Shown: positions 42,479-53,720 of the stretch, piece after piece
How the letters are laid out: each line of letters begins with the position of its first letter
How positions within the stretch are numbered: position 1 is the stretch's first letter
DNA from: Taxillus chinensis
Taxonomy: Eukaryota; Streptophyta; Magnoliopsida; Santalales; Loranthaceae
NCBI GenBank assembly: GCA_023512835.1
Contig: CM042088.1
Coordinates: forward strand, 13,818,078-13,882,077
Reading direction: 5' to 3'
Length of the DNA: 64,000 nt
Translations under genes and position numbers: made by a program
The notes under the pieces: model-generated
What the model was told of the DNA's origin: nothing
Database searches by the model: none
Seen by the model: only the letters and a program-made list of their open reading frames with translations

Positions 42479-44687
42479 CTAATAGGAAAGGTGTCCAACT
42501 TCACAGTAGATGGGGCAATTAACAGGATTGGGTTGGACATTTTGTCTCAAGGGTTTGGTTGGAGTGTTAAGAGGCTTCCTAGGTTCTCTCACATATCCTA
42601 GACCGTTCTTAACTCTACCACCAGGGACAAACTTAAGCTTGGAGGAAACAGCCTTGCTAGATGAGCCAGTCTCAAACGTAGCAGTAAGTCTACTTGAGTT
42701 TGTCTCCGTCAATACTACACCCTTACCCTTGCATTGGGATATAGAGGACAGGTTGACTAAAGGTTCAGCTTTCAATTCTATCTGATCAACTACTGCATCA
42801 CTGTCCTGAGATGCAACAGTACCCATATCTCTAAGTTCGGGTGTTACAGGTTTGGGTTGACAAGTAACAGCCATTTGTACCTCCTTTCCACAATCAAGAA
42901 GCACACTGTCAGCAGGAACAAAGCCAACAAGACACTTGGTCTGCACAGGGTAGGCCTGGGCCTTGGTTATTTGGTCTTCAGAGAAACCTAGACCTAAGGC
43001 TAGACCTTTAACATCTGGAGTAGTCCTAAAGTGAGCAGCAATCTCAGCAGAATCTTGCCACTTTTTACTAATTTGTCTTTCTTTTTCTAGTTCTACTTTG
43101 GTTTCAGCTAGTTCCTTTTCAAGCCTATCGATGTCTTTATTAGTCATTTTCAATTGTCCAGCTTTGTTCAAAAGATCATCGTGTGTGCTTCTCATCTCAC
43201 TCACTTCAGCTCTTAATCTTCTCTCTGTTCTTTCATAGTCATCTACAGAGTCTCTATATTCACATGAAAGCCTTTCTAGTTTAGAGTAGTATCTTTCTTT
43301 GTCAGCTTTCATAGGAAGAAATTGTTCCTCTATTTCTTTAAGAGCTCTATAGGGATCTTCATATTCAATGTAGAGTTGTTCATAAGTTCTTACCTTGAGG
43401 GGAGGTGAATAGTCAGCCATGAAGCAGATGAGACCTTTTTCCTTCTTCTCCTCATCAGATGATTCTTCTTCCTCCTCAGTTTCACTATTAAACTTGTTGG
43501 TGACAAGAGCCTTCTTCCTCTTGTCATCCTTTCTGCTTGAGGAGCCTTTGGTCTTCTTTTTCGCTTTCATTGCCTCCTTTTTCTCCCTCTTGACTTGTAG
43601 CGATCGGCATGAAGTGGCCGGGCCGGTTGCAGTGGTAACATTGCAACTTCTCCTTATCTTTTCCCTTAGAGAAAGATGAGGATGACTGCCTTGCTTTCCT
43701 CCTGTAGTTCCCCTTTCTCTTAAGCAGTTTCTTGATCAGAAATGCCACCTCTTCATCTGAGGCACTATCTGAAACAAGTTCTTCAGCTTCATCTTCTTCT
43801 TCTTCTGAAGATGGTTCCCTTGGTTCAGCAGCCGCCTTAAAGGCAACAAATTTATCCTTTTTCATGGAAGGGTTCTCAAATGCCTCAAGTTCTTCGTTTT
43901 ACATTTCGAACGTCTTGAGGTCCCCATATAGTGCTTCCAAGGCACAAGTTTTTCACTCCTTCAGCTAACGGATGGCTGATGTCTTTATCAACAGTCTCAA
44001 GGGTAGAGATCTCAGAAACTTGTCATTCTTGTCCTTCTGAGAGATCTCAACATTGTAAGTCTTCATCCGTTGAATCAGACCTGTGAACCGTTTGTATATG
44101 CTGTCCAGTGATTCCTTCAGTTCAAATCTGAAGGCTTCATACTCCTGCTTGAGCATGGAAATCTTGTTGTCCTGTATCTGTTCATCTCCTTCATAGATGA
44201 GATATAGCTTGTCCCATACCTCCTTCGATGTCTCTAAGTCTTGCACATCCGTAAACATATCGTCGTCGACCGCAGAGAAAAGTATGGCTTTTACCTTGAA
44301 GCCAAGCTTTACTTTCCTCTACTCCACCTTAGACCAGTTGTCTAGGTCTTTCGTCATCAACCGGCCTCTTTGCATACTCTTTGGGGTGAAAGGCCCGTTC
44401 TTTATTGTTTCCCAGAGATAGGTGTCAAGCATGTCGAGGTGTGCTCTCATTCTCGCTTTCCATTTGGAGAAGTGTGTGGGTGTGCACATAGGAACTTGGG
44501 AGGATGAGCCAGGCAGGACGTCGTAGAAGTCTTCTTGTTCTTTCTTGTTGCTATTGGTACTCAGTTCTTCCTGCTCCTGATCTCCAATCGCTCCTTCTTC
44601 TGGAACACGACTGGCTTCAACTTCCTCAATAGGAGCTGGAGCGTGCTCGGGAGATGAAGCTGCACTGCTGGAATCCATGTCGGCCAT
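42479..44687 (-). pseudogene. copia gag, long, coiled coil and two knuckles
   Basis: Starts at ATG 44685-44687 (MADMDSSSAASSPEHAPAP). 44687-44319 has FSKWKARMRAHLDMLDTYLW of UBN2-type gag. 44258-43965 continues with LETSKEVWDKLYLIYEGDEQ and SLDSIYKRFTGLIQRMKTYN. 43865-43524 has the first knuckle CYHCNRPGHF, with its last Cys lost by frameshift. 43570-42479 is a 363-codon frame with a long coiled coil (LEKELAETKVELEKERQISK) and the start of a second knuckle (CPIYCEVGHLSY) cut by a stop. Total length and order fit Sirevirus gag. Confidence 0.9.
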
Positions 44688-44715
44688 TTAGGGATCTCTA
44701 CGGAGTTGTAGAACT

Positions 44716-44727
44716 GCTCTGATACCA
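44716..44727 (-). promoter_or_regulatory. Primer-binding site (initiator Met-tRNA)
   Basis: The minus strand reads TGGTATCAGAGC, 2 bp inside the 5' LTR; complementary to the 3' end of initiator Met-tRNA. Confidence 0.92.
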
Positions 44728-44729
44728 AT

Positions 44730-46646
44730 TGTAGGTCCCAGAGTGAGTCTAGATGGGGGGTGAATAGACTTTCTTCATGCGCGGAAGCTAAACTGTTTGC
44801 TAGTATGTGGTATTTCTAAGGATAACTATGCTGGAAGTATTAATGGAGAAGATGACAGTAGTAATTTGAGTGATAATGTGAGTTATGAACTATCAGACAA
44901 ATCTAAGATGTAGTAAATGCTCCTTGTTCATAGATCTCAGTTGTGTAAGGAATGGTCCGTGATAGTTTTGATTTGTCGAAAACAACACTAAGGGTAGACT
45001 AGATAATCGTGCTGAATCTTGGGTGAACAAGTGTATATGATGGATCACAACGTTTGATCTTGATCTTGGTTCAACACGGCGCACAGCACTTGGAAGTTCT
45101 TTTTCTCTCTCTAAGTCTCTCTCTCTAGCGTTGGAACTCTTTTTGAATTCTGCAAAAGATCTATATCTTAATGTGTGTAAGAATCCTTTTTCTTGTATTC
45201 TGTGTATTCCATGCTTTCAGAGAAGGAGACTAACTCCACTTTTTTTCGTTAAATGTGAGAGATATATATTTTAAGTTTAGATTGTTGTATGCCTAGTTGT
45301 CCATCCGACAGACTGACTTCCCGCCACTAGATATGCAGGATGTCAGGGGATGGGTTAATCTGCTCTGATTTGCAGATCTATTGCCCATGTTGCGTAGTTG
45401 CATGCCCATACTTGCACAGTCGATCTTGGTCGTTCATCCGTGGAAAGTGTTTGATTGCAATTAATGTGGCATTAACTGCACTCCAGCTGCTCGAGATGGC
45501 GCAGGCTTACTGTACAAACCCTAGCTGAAGATATCGCTAAGTGAATATGCTTAGGGTTTTAAGTATGCCTTGAAGGTGGGTGCCTCGTAGGTTTGATGAC
45601 TCGAAGGTTTCAGTTAGAGCCTGTTGAGGTTGTGGAAGTTTACTTCAAGCTTTACAGTGTTGATATCTGCGAGTCTACGACTCACATATCTTCGAGTCTA
45701 CGAGGCTAAAGTTCGAGTTAGATTAAGTTTGTTGTGTCACTCTATTAACTGTAAGTCTGTGACTATCCTAATGGCTCTTAGAGTGACTTCTTCGAAGTGC
45801 GCCTAATCTACCCATTGTTACAGCTGCGAGTCTACGACCCTAGCTCTACGGGTCTACGACCTTCGGGTTTCAAAGCTTATTTTATTTGACTAAGAGGCTA
45901 TTTGACTCTGCGAGTCTTCAACCTTAAAAACCTTCTTAGACTTTACATTTCTTCCTTAGCCTTTCGCATTTGCTCATGTACTGAGTTTCCGTATTCTACG
46001 AGTTGTTGACTCTACGGCTACGACCCTTCAGCTATTACTTTCTGCCTTCATGATCTTTGAGTCTGTGATGTGTCTGACAAGTTCCTTAAATTACCTATAT
46101 CCCTTGAGTCTACGACTCTACGACTCTTGAGTTACAGTTTCATTTTAGTTGGTCAGTCTTTTTGGCTTCGATTCTTCAATCTTCTACCTACGAGTCTGTG
46201 AGTCCTATTTTCTTAACAATGTTCTAAGGTTCCACTCTACGACCCTGGAGTCTACGAGTCTACTTTCCATTCTGTTAATTTACATAGGCACTCTTAGGGA
46301 CTCTATAGTTCTACGGGCTTTGAGTCTTCGAGTCATTTCAAGTTGGTTACTGTTCTTTAGAATTCTGACTCTGAGTCTCTGAATTTATTTACACTTGCAG
46401 TAACTCTTTCTTTTTCGCACTTCGACTCTATGATCTTCGACCCTGGATCTACGAGTTGCAGCGTGTTCTGTCATATTTTTACTTCGAGTCTCCAGACCCT
46501 ACAAGTCTATGAGCCTCTCGCCAATATGTCCTGTGACAGGTCTATTTCTACGAACTTCGACTCTTCGACCCTACGACCTTCGGATCTTCGAGTCTCCAGA
46601 CTTAGACTGTAATCTGGCAGCTTCATCAAATACTATATTTCCAACA
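44730..46646 (-). repeat. 5' LTR of copia element H
   Basis: 1,917 bp, plus-strand ends TGTAGGTCCC and ATTTCCAACA, followed by TSD TGGAG (46647-46651). Same features as the 3' LTR, including the dense CTACGAGTC-type words (about 45665-46610). Confidence 0.95.
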
Positions 46647-46651
46647 TGGAG

Positions 46652-47894
46652 TGTCTAAGCTTCACTAAAGACACTTTCCTTCTGGTCGGATGAAATCCGA
46701 GGAAGTCTGGTGTTGGTCGGGTGAAGGTTGGGTGAAGCCTTTTTTACCCAACCAAGCCCAAATTTCGGTGTTGGAATCCTTATTTTTGCAGCTCAATTAT
46801 TCCCTTCTACACCAAAGTCATTTAAACAAAGTACAAGCACCAAACATTCAAGTCAAAGGAGGATTAATGGAAGAAATTCAAATTCAAAATGGGTGCTATG
46901 CATTTGCACTGAGGTTTTATGGGAATTAAGAGAGCTTTAAAGGTTAATATTTAATCGCCTTTTTAAATTCAAAAAGTGGGAGTTACATGGGATTAAATAT
47001 GGGTTATTTATTTGAGAAATTATAAGGAATAATCCGGAATTCAAAATTTAAATGTTCAAATTCATCTTGGGAGGCTATAAAAGGGGAGCTGATCCTTCAT
47101 TGTAATCATCTAATCTAGTTATCATTCAACTCTCTTCCATTATACAATTTCATTCCTCATCTAGAGTAGAGAAAGGGAGAGTGAAGAAGGTTTGGGGTAT
47201 CTCTTAGAGTTTGAAGACAACCTGCTGGGAAAAGAAGATCAACCTTGGAATTCTTGGTCTAAATAGGCAAGCTATCATTCTGGTTTTCTTATTCCATGTT
47301 TTGTAATTCTTTTTTTTTCAATTATACTATGGAAGCTTAAAAACCCTTGATTGGGGTTAGGATGGAGTTTGATGTAATGAATTAATTTGCAATGTTTTAG
47401 TTTAATCTTTTTCACCTTGTTACTGTTTATTGACTATCTTGGGTTGAAATATAAAATGGATTTGATCACTTCATTTTATCATATTAGGTACTTATGTGAA
47501 GGATTGAAAAATGAAGCATAATTACTGGAAATTGCAAGATAATCAAACTAGGGGTTGCATAATTTGCGAAAGCCAGTGTAAAACCTAGGATACCAAGTTA
47601 AGAGTGGGTGTGGTGCTAGCTCTAGACTAAACAACCCAAATTTTAAAGGGTCACCCATCCCCATGCTAGGGTGTACACACGAATTATGACACTTGAAAAA
47701 GACTAATTAATGCATTAGAGGTTGGGTATTAAATATTGTCACAAGTAAAGAATTAGATTTAACTAAGGCATATTCTTGGGAAAAATACATCAAATGAAAT
47801 CTTAACTCCAATCACCTTTATCAATTGAACTTATCTTTACTCGAACAAGCTCATTTCCATTTCTCACAAAGCATCTGTGGTTAACTTCTTACAT
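46652..47894 (+). repeat. Old LTR-like sequence, right part
   Basis: Continues 31503-31965 after element H. The first 100 bp repeat the left flank's TTCACTAAAGACACTTTCCT and GGTCGGGTGAAGG units. Further on there is a TATA box (GGCTATAAAAGGGG, about 47075-47088), followed by AT-rich sequence with a T run (about 47311). This looks like an LTR with its promoter, but the partner and family are unknown. No gene. Confidence 0.5.
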
Positions 47895-48124
47895 ACCGCA
47901 AAACACGGGTCATTACATCCTCTCCCCCTTAAGACTTTTCATTCTCGAAAAGAAACAACATGCAAGGAAAACAAACACATGCAGCCCATTTGCAAAACGG
48001 CGAGCCACAACGCCCAGATGGATCACACAACATAACAGGACATCTCAAACACGTTGCAATCTCGAAACACATCTCAATATAAATACAAATACCAGTTTAC
48101 AAGTACAAATACAAATACACCAAA

Positions 48125-48616
48125 TCATGAACCACAAACAAGAAAACACATCACTACATCCGCCTCCCACCCAAAAGATTGTTCGTCCTCGAACAACTCT
48201 GGGTGCTGCTCACGCATCACGGACTCACGTTCCCATGTCTCCTCCTCAATGCCATGGTGCTGCCACAGCACGCAAACCAAAGGAATAGCACGACCACGCA
48301 AAAGCTTCTCCCGTCGATCTAGGATATAGATAAGGGCCTCAACAACGGACATGTCATCCTCAATGTCCAATGTCCCCTAATCGATCACATGAGTGGGGTC
48401 AGGATGATACTTCCTCAACTAGGACACGTGGAACACATTGTGCACCCGACTCAATCGTGGTGGCAATGCTAACCGGTAAGCTATAGGCCCCACATGAGCT
48501 ACAACCTCAAAAGGACCAATGAACCGGGGAGAGAGTTTGGAACCTCTCCCAAAGCGCCGATGTCCACGTCGTGGAGAGACACGGAGAAACACATGATCTC
48601 CCACAGAAAACTCCAA
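48125..48616 (-). pseudogene. Integrase C-terminus and chromodomain
   Basis: 48616-48419 reads [20 protein letters not shown] and [20 protein letters not shown]. After a stop near 48419, 48370-48125 gives the chromodomain in one frame: [20 protein letters not shown], then [20 protein letters not shown] and HPELFEDEQS. It lacks the stop found after DEHS in relatives and runs 19 codons further to 48125. Better preserved than the copy at 24222-24664. Confidence 0.86.
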
Positions 48617-49420
48617 AGGTCACCGCCGCTGATCTGCATAAGATTTCTGTCGACTCTGGGATGATAACAAGCGCTGACAAATCAACTTGAGCTTCTCAGT
48701 AGCCTCTTGAACCAACTATGGTCCCAAGAGAGCTGCCTCTCCTACCTCAGTCCAACACAAGGGCGATTGGCACGGCCTCCCATACAACGCTTCAAAAGGG
48801 GCCATCCCAATGGATGCCTGATAACTGTTATTGTAGGCAAACTCCACCAAAGGAAGGTGAGTTGCCCACAAACCCCCAAAATCTAGCACACATGCCCTCA
48901 ACATGTACTCCATGGTTTGATTCGTCCTCTCAGTCTGACCGTCAGTCTCAGGGTGAAAGGCTGTACTCAAGTTAAGCTTTGTCCCCAAAGCCTCCTGCAA
49001 ACCTGCCCAAAAACGAGAAGTAAACCTCGAATCCCTATTGCACACAATTGAGGATGGCACCCGATGCAGCCTCACCACTTCGTTCACATACAGCTGACTT
49101 AAGGCCCTGATGGAATCCCGCTCGCGGACAGCAAGGAAATGGGCCGACTTAGTCAGCCGGTCCACAATCACCCATATCATGTCCTTCCGCCCAGCGGTGG
49201 GTGGAAGTCCAGTTACAAAGTCCATCGCTATGTGGTCCCACTTCCATTCGGCTATTGGCAACGGCTGTAACACGCCAGCCGGCTGTTGGTGCTCAGCCTT
49301 CACTTGTTAACAAGTGAGGCACCTCGAAACAAGCAGCTACATCACGTTTCATCCCAGGCCACCAAAAGTGTCCCCGAAGCGCATGATACATCTTCGTACC
49401 CCCTGGATGCACGGCAAGCC
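48617..49420 (-). pseudogene. gypsy integrase, HHCC and core
   Basis: 49303-48716 is a single frame through the catalytic core: MDFVTGLPPTAGRKDMIWVI, then [40 protein letters not shown] and [11 protein letters not shown]. In the second catalytic block the usual SDRDSRF reads CNRDSRF, so that Asp appears changed to Asn. The zinc region lies upstream in the 49709-49293 frame. A stop (TAA at about 49307) and frame change separate the two. Confidence 0.86.
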
Positions 49421-51000
49421 TAGACTGATGAAACTCTGTCATCACCTCATTCCGGAGAGAAGAAGCCACTACTAGCCGCCCCTGAAAAGACAACTCATGC
49501 TTAGGACCCTCTATCCAGCCCTCAGATGGCTCACCAGCCTCAATACGAGCACGGAGGACCTCAGACTCAATGTCACCCAACTGTTCCTCCCGGACGCGCT
49601 GGTACAGCTCAGGCACAACAACCAAAGGACTCAGAACTGTCCCACTATCACGAACAATAGGCTGCAGCTGCAACATCGCCAACTGCTCCATCAACTTCCA
49701 CTCTCTCACGGCTACCTCAGCTTTCCCTTTTTGCTCAACGCGTCAGCCACAACATTACCCTTGCCCGGGGTGTAGGCAAGAGTAAAGTCAAAGGTCTGCA
49801 AATACTCCACTCATCTCCTCTGCCTCAAATTCAAGTCCGTCTGAGTAAAGATGTACTGAAGGCTCTTGTGATTAAAAAACACTACGAACTTCTCCCCCAA
49901 AAGGTAATGTTGCCAACTCTTCAAGGCAAAGATGACAGCCGCCAATTCAAGATCATGAGTAGAGTAATTCTGCTCGTGAGGCTTCAGCTACCTCGACCCA
50001 TAAGCTACCACACTGTGCTCCTGCATAAGCACACAACCCAAACCAACCCTGGACGCATCACAATATACCTCATATGGGATATCCTCCCGAGGTAACCTCA
50101 ACACTGGTGCAGTGGTCAAACGGGTTTTGAGAGCCTCAAACGCCTGCTGACACTTGTCAGTCCACTCAAACTTCACTCCCTTCCGGGTCAACACCGTCGT
50201 AGGAGCTGCCAAGCGGGAGAATCCCTCTACAAAACGACGGTAATACCCTGCCAAGCCAAGAAAGCTACGAATCTCGAAAACATTGGTTGGCCTCTCCCAC
50301 GATGCCACAGCCTCAATCTTGGCTAGGTCCACCCTAACTCCCTCAGCTGACACCACATGGCCAAGAAAATGGACCTCCTGCATCCAAAATTCACATTTGC
50401 TAAACTTAGCAAACAACTGCTGGTCCCTCAAGATTTGTAACACTATTGCCAAATGCTCCACATGCTCCCGCTCCGTCTTGGAATATACCAAGATATCATC
50501 TATAAACACCACCACGAAAGAATCCAAGTACGAAGCAAAGACCTGGTTCATCAAATGCATGAACACTGCTGGTGCATTAGTGAGCCCGAAAGGCATCACT
50601 ACCCACTCAGAGTGCCCATACCTGCACTGAAAAGCAGTCTTAGGGATGTCCTCCTCCCTAACTCTCAATTGATGATACCCCGACCGTAGATCTATTTTGG
50701 AAAACCACCGGGCTCCACTAAACTGGTCAAACAGATCATCGATCCGAGGCAACGGATACTTGTTCTTAACAGTCACCGAATTCAGCTTCCTATAATCGAT
50801 GCAAAGGCGTAGCGTGCCGTCTGCCTTCTTTGCAAAGAGCACCGAAGCAACCCCAAGGTGAGGTACTCGGTCTGATATACCCTTGGTCCACCAACTCCTC
50901 TATCTGCCGCTGAAGCTCCCTCAGCTCGGCTGGCCCCATACGATATGCTACTTGGGAGATTGGGCCAATCCCCGTTACCAACTCAATGGTGAACTTTACA
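49421..51000 (-). pseudogene. gypsy reverse transcriptase and RNase H
   Basis: 50842-49988 is a 284-codon frame covering most of [93 protein letters not shown], then RNase [19 protein letters not shown]. It ends in a stop at 49988. The remainder of RNase H continues to about 49720 with breaks (a stop near 49812, then [11 protein letters not shown]). This is the best preserved RT of the family here. Confidence 0.9.
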
Positions 51001-51977
51001 CTCCTCTTAGGAGGTAAACTCCCCAACAGGTCAGGAAAGACATCCTGAAATTGGTCAACAACTGCTTGCCACACTCTCTTTTCCACTTTCCCCCCCTCAG
51101 CAAAGGGCAGGGCTACCAACCTGTGGGTAACGGCACCCCACTGGTCCAACACTGGCCCAGCCCGACTCGCCTCATAGTCCCACTCCCCCTGCAGGTGTCA
51201 CGAAGGATACAAGCCGCCGATAACAGTCTATCTTGGCCTGGAAATCCATAAGCCAATCCATACCCAAGATCAGGTCAAAAGTACGCAAGGGCATTACATG
51301 CAAGTCAAAACTTAGCTCCACATCCCCTATGGTTAACACACAGTCACGGCAAACACACTGCACCTCAATCATACCTCCCACCGGGGACTCCACTGCTAGG
51401 GGTCTCTCTGCCTCAACATATGCTAACCCCAATCCCTCAATCAGAAGTTCAGCGACAAACGAACAAGATCCACCCGTATCAAAAAGTGCAGAAACAAGCG
51501 TACGAGAGATCAAGAGGGTACCTTTAACCATCGATGGTCCTGCCCCACCCTCCGCTGGTGAAGGTTGTAGCTCAGCCTCCTCTTGGTACACCGCCTCCAG
51601 CGCAAACACCCTCCCTTGGCCCGTGCCACTGGTCGGCTCACTCATTGGGCGCTTCCCGCCAAGGATGCCTCCAGCTTCAGTCTGCTGCCGCTCCGGCCTC
51701 CCCTGGGGTTGGGTCTGGTTCGATCCTGCCTGACTAGCCTGCCACGGACGAGCTGGTCTCTCTGCTGGTGCACGGAAATTGGCATCACTCCTCGTGCTAG
51801 ATGCCATGCCTCCAACTCCCCTGTTGCCACTCCGGCAAACCCGACTCAGATGGCCCTCTCCTCCACAACTATTGCATTTCCAGTCTTTCTTTGGACACTC
51901 CCTCCTAAAGTGGCCTTGCTCCCCACAGCAATGACAACCACTGGGGAGACCTCCTATTGGACCTCCCTGTCTGCTAC
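51001..51977 (-). pseudogene. gag knuckles and protease, truncated
   Basis: From 51977 the frame reads RQGGPIGGLPSG, then knuckles CHCCGEQGHFRREC and CNSCGGEGHLSRVC, a low-complexity spacer, and protease with ALFDTGGSCSFVAELLIEGL (DTGGS active site) to 51172. 51152-51001 continues toward RT. The N-terminal gag is missing because LTR J inserted at 51978. A frameshift lies near 51160-51190. Confidence 0.87.
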
Positions 51978-53122
51978 TGTCACGCCCCGGATTTCCGACA
52001 CGGGGAAACCGGTACGTGACTCCCCATTCACCCACACGGAGGGCAACGGGGTTGGATTACTGGATGCCACACAAACAAGACTAACAATTACAATAAATCA
52101 AACAAGCCACATCTTTATTTAATTTCAAACATCTAAGGTTCACAAACCAACCATGTTCCTTACTACAATTCAATTCCCTTAGTACATTTCCCCCCTTGGG
52201 GTTACATAAATTATGAAATTACATCACTGAAGTGAACAAAAAAATGAAGATGGTCTTCCACCTTGGTGTATCCACCTAACGCCTGTAAGTCCCTAGAAAA
52301 CAAGCAAACACAATAGGAGGGGTGAGCAACCACAGCTCAGTAGGGATCAAGTCTCCTCAACCCTTCCCATGCTCCTAGCGGCTACATGCATGTGCACAGG
52401 TGTAGTGACGTGGCAGTATTAGGAAAAAATAAAGTATTCCACACAAGCGGGCGTAACCTCAACCCCAGCCATACTGGCTAACAAACCACATCTCAAGCAA
52501 GTAATTTAACTGCCTCTTCAGGCCACTGGTTTAACCGCCTCTCAGGCAAAGTAATTTAACCGCCTCTTTAGGCCACTGGTTTGCCCCTCAGGCAAAGTAA
52601 TTTAACCGCCTCTTCAGGCCAGATACCACAGTCATACACACAACATACACCACGGTCACTCAAGCATAAAACCAAACACTTGGTGTGCACCCGTTCACAA
52701 GTGCACAAACCCAGCCGTTCAGGCAATAGAACAAACACCCAGCATGCATACATACACCAAAATCACAAGTCCAGCCACACAGGCATATTATCAAACATGT
52801 AATAGGCATATACACACAGCTATATTCACACAGGCATTTTGTCGAACATATAACATGCAACAGAATCACACCAAAATGCCATTGAAGGCCAACATCCATA
52901 TAGGAGATCACACCTATATGGATTTATATATATATATAATAGCAGGTATAGACCGAATTCTACCTAAGAACCCTAGGACAGAGAGGGATTAGCAAAAATA
53001 GAACCCCTACCTCAAGTAAAATGCAACAACACAGCAATATTCTATTCCCACGCCGAACGTCGTCCGCCCACGAGACACCGACCACCCACGCAAGATGCCC
53101 GGCAGCAACTAGGAGCTCTCCT

Positions 53123-53185
<63 letters not shown>

Positions 53186-53720
53186 GACGGCTGGTGGAGC
53201 AACAAACCCAAAACCTAAAACAGAGGGGCTTCTCCTCCTTATATAAACAACACAACATCAAAACGACGTAGTTTTGATGAAATGAATCCCAGCATCAAAA
53301 CGACGTAGTTTTCATGGAACAAGCTATGACCTTCCCACATCCATACACACCAAAATATCCACAATTCCGACATGGTCCTTAGGAAAAGATGATTAGAATA
53401 ACAAAACTAAGGTAACCATGCAAAAATATGCCTGCATGCCAATTTGAACGCCAATTCCCCAATTGGCGTGCAGCTCCAAATGCACTCAAACTTTACCCCA
53501 AGCCTTCTTGCATCATGTAAAAGACATCCATGCAAAAATAACCTTGCATTCCAAATGGGTCCAATTCGCGTGCACGTCCTTTTGGCCTGAAACTTCTGTG
53601 GTAGATAGAAGACATCATTCTAAGAATCTTTTGCTATGGACGCCAATTCATCTGAGCCCATCTACTAGGTCAAAATAAATCTCCAAAACCTGACAAAACA
53701 GCCTAAAAGCGCCTGTATAT
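51978..53720 (-). repeat. Tekay-related LTR, cut by element K
   Basis: LTR J begins (plus strand) TGTCACGCCCCGGATTTCCG inside the gag of element I. It has family features in minus orientation: AGGAGGGGTGAGCAACCACA, the hairpin (about 52895-52920), a long CT run (53117-53182), TATA (minus TTATATAA, about 53240), and two palindromes (about 53258-53312). It stops at 53720 where element K starts, so the rest is beyond the window. It differs strongly from the LTRs of D and F and lacks their 37-bp repeats, instead having ATTTAACCGCCTCTTCAGGCC repeats (about 52500-52620). Confidence 0.8.
53117..53182. repeat. (CT)n microsatellite in LTR J
   Basis: About 66 bp of CT repeat downstream of the minus-strand TATA. 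The same place holds GA/CT runs in all family LTRs. Confidence 0.95.

Larger units (their letters stand above)
31966..46646 (-). mobile_element. Complete copia (Sirevirus-like) element, TSD TGGAG
   Basis: Element H is 14,681 bp and reads leftward: 5' LTR 44730-46646, Met-tRNA primer site 44716-44727, gag, protease, integrase, RT, RNase H (pol stop at 38891), 1.8-kb spacer, extra ORF with Ulp1-like end (37066-34338), several polypurine tracts, 3' LTR 31966-33886. The 5-bp TSD TGGAG is exact (31961-31965, 46647-46651). Large size, long gag with coiled coil, multiple purine tracts and the 3' extra ORF fit Sirevirus/Maximus. Gag-pol has many breaks. Confidence 0.95.
47895..51977 (-). mobile_element. 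Tekay-like gypsy element, interior only
   Basis: Element I reads leftward. Only about 23 bp of its 3' LTR remain (47895-47917; minus TGTAATGACCCGTGTTTTGC), next to the polypurine tract (47918-47930). Chromodomain, integrase, RNase H, RT, protease and the gag knuckles follow to 51977, where LTR J cuts in. The 5' end must lie beyond the right edge. Protein motifs are nearly identical to element F, with different mutations. Confidence 0.88.

Noticed and set aside
51233..52122. Plus-strand frames opposite gag/protease of element I
   Set aside because: Antisense shadows of the knuckle and protease frame; Pro/Ser-rich with no domain pattern.
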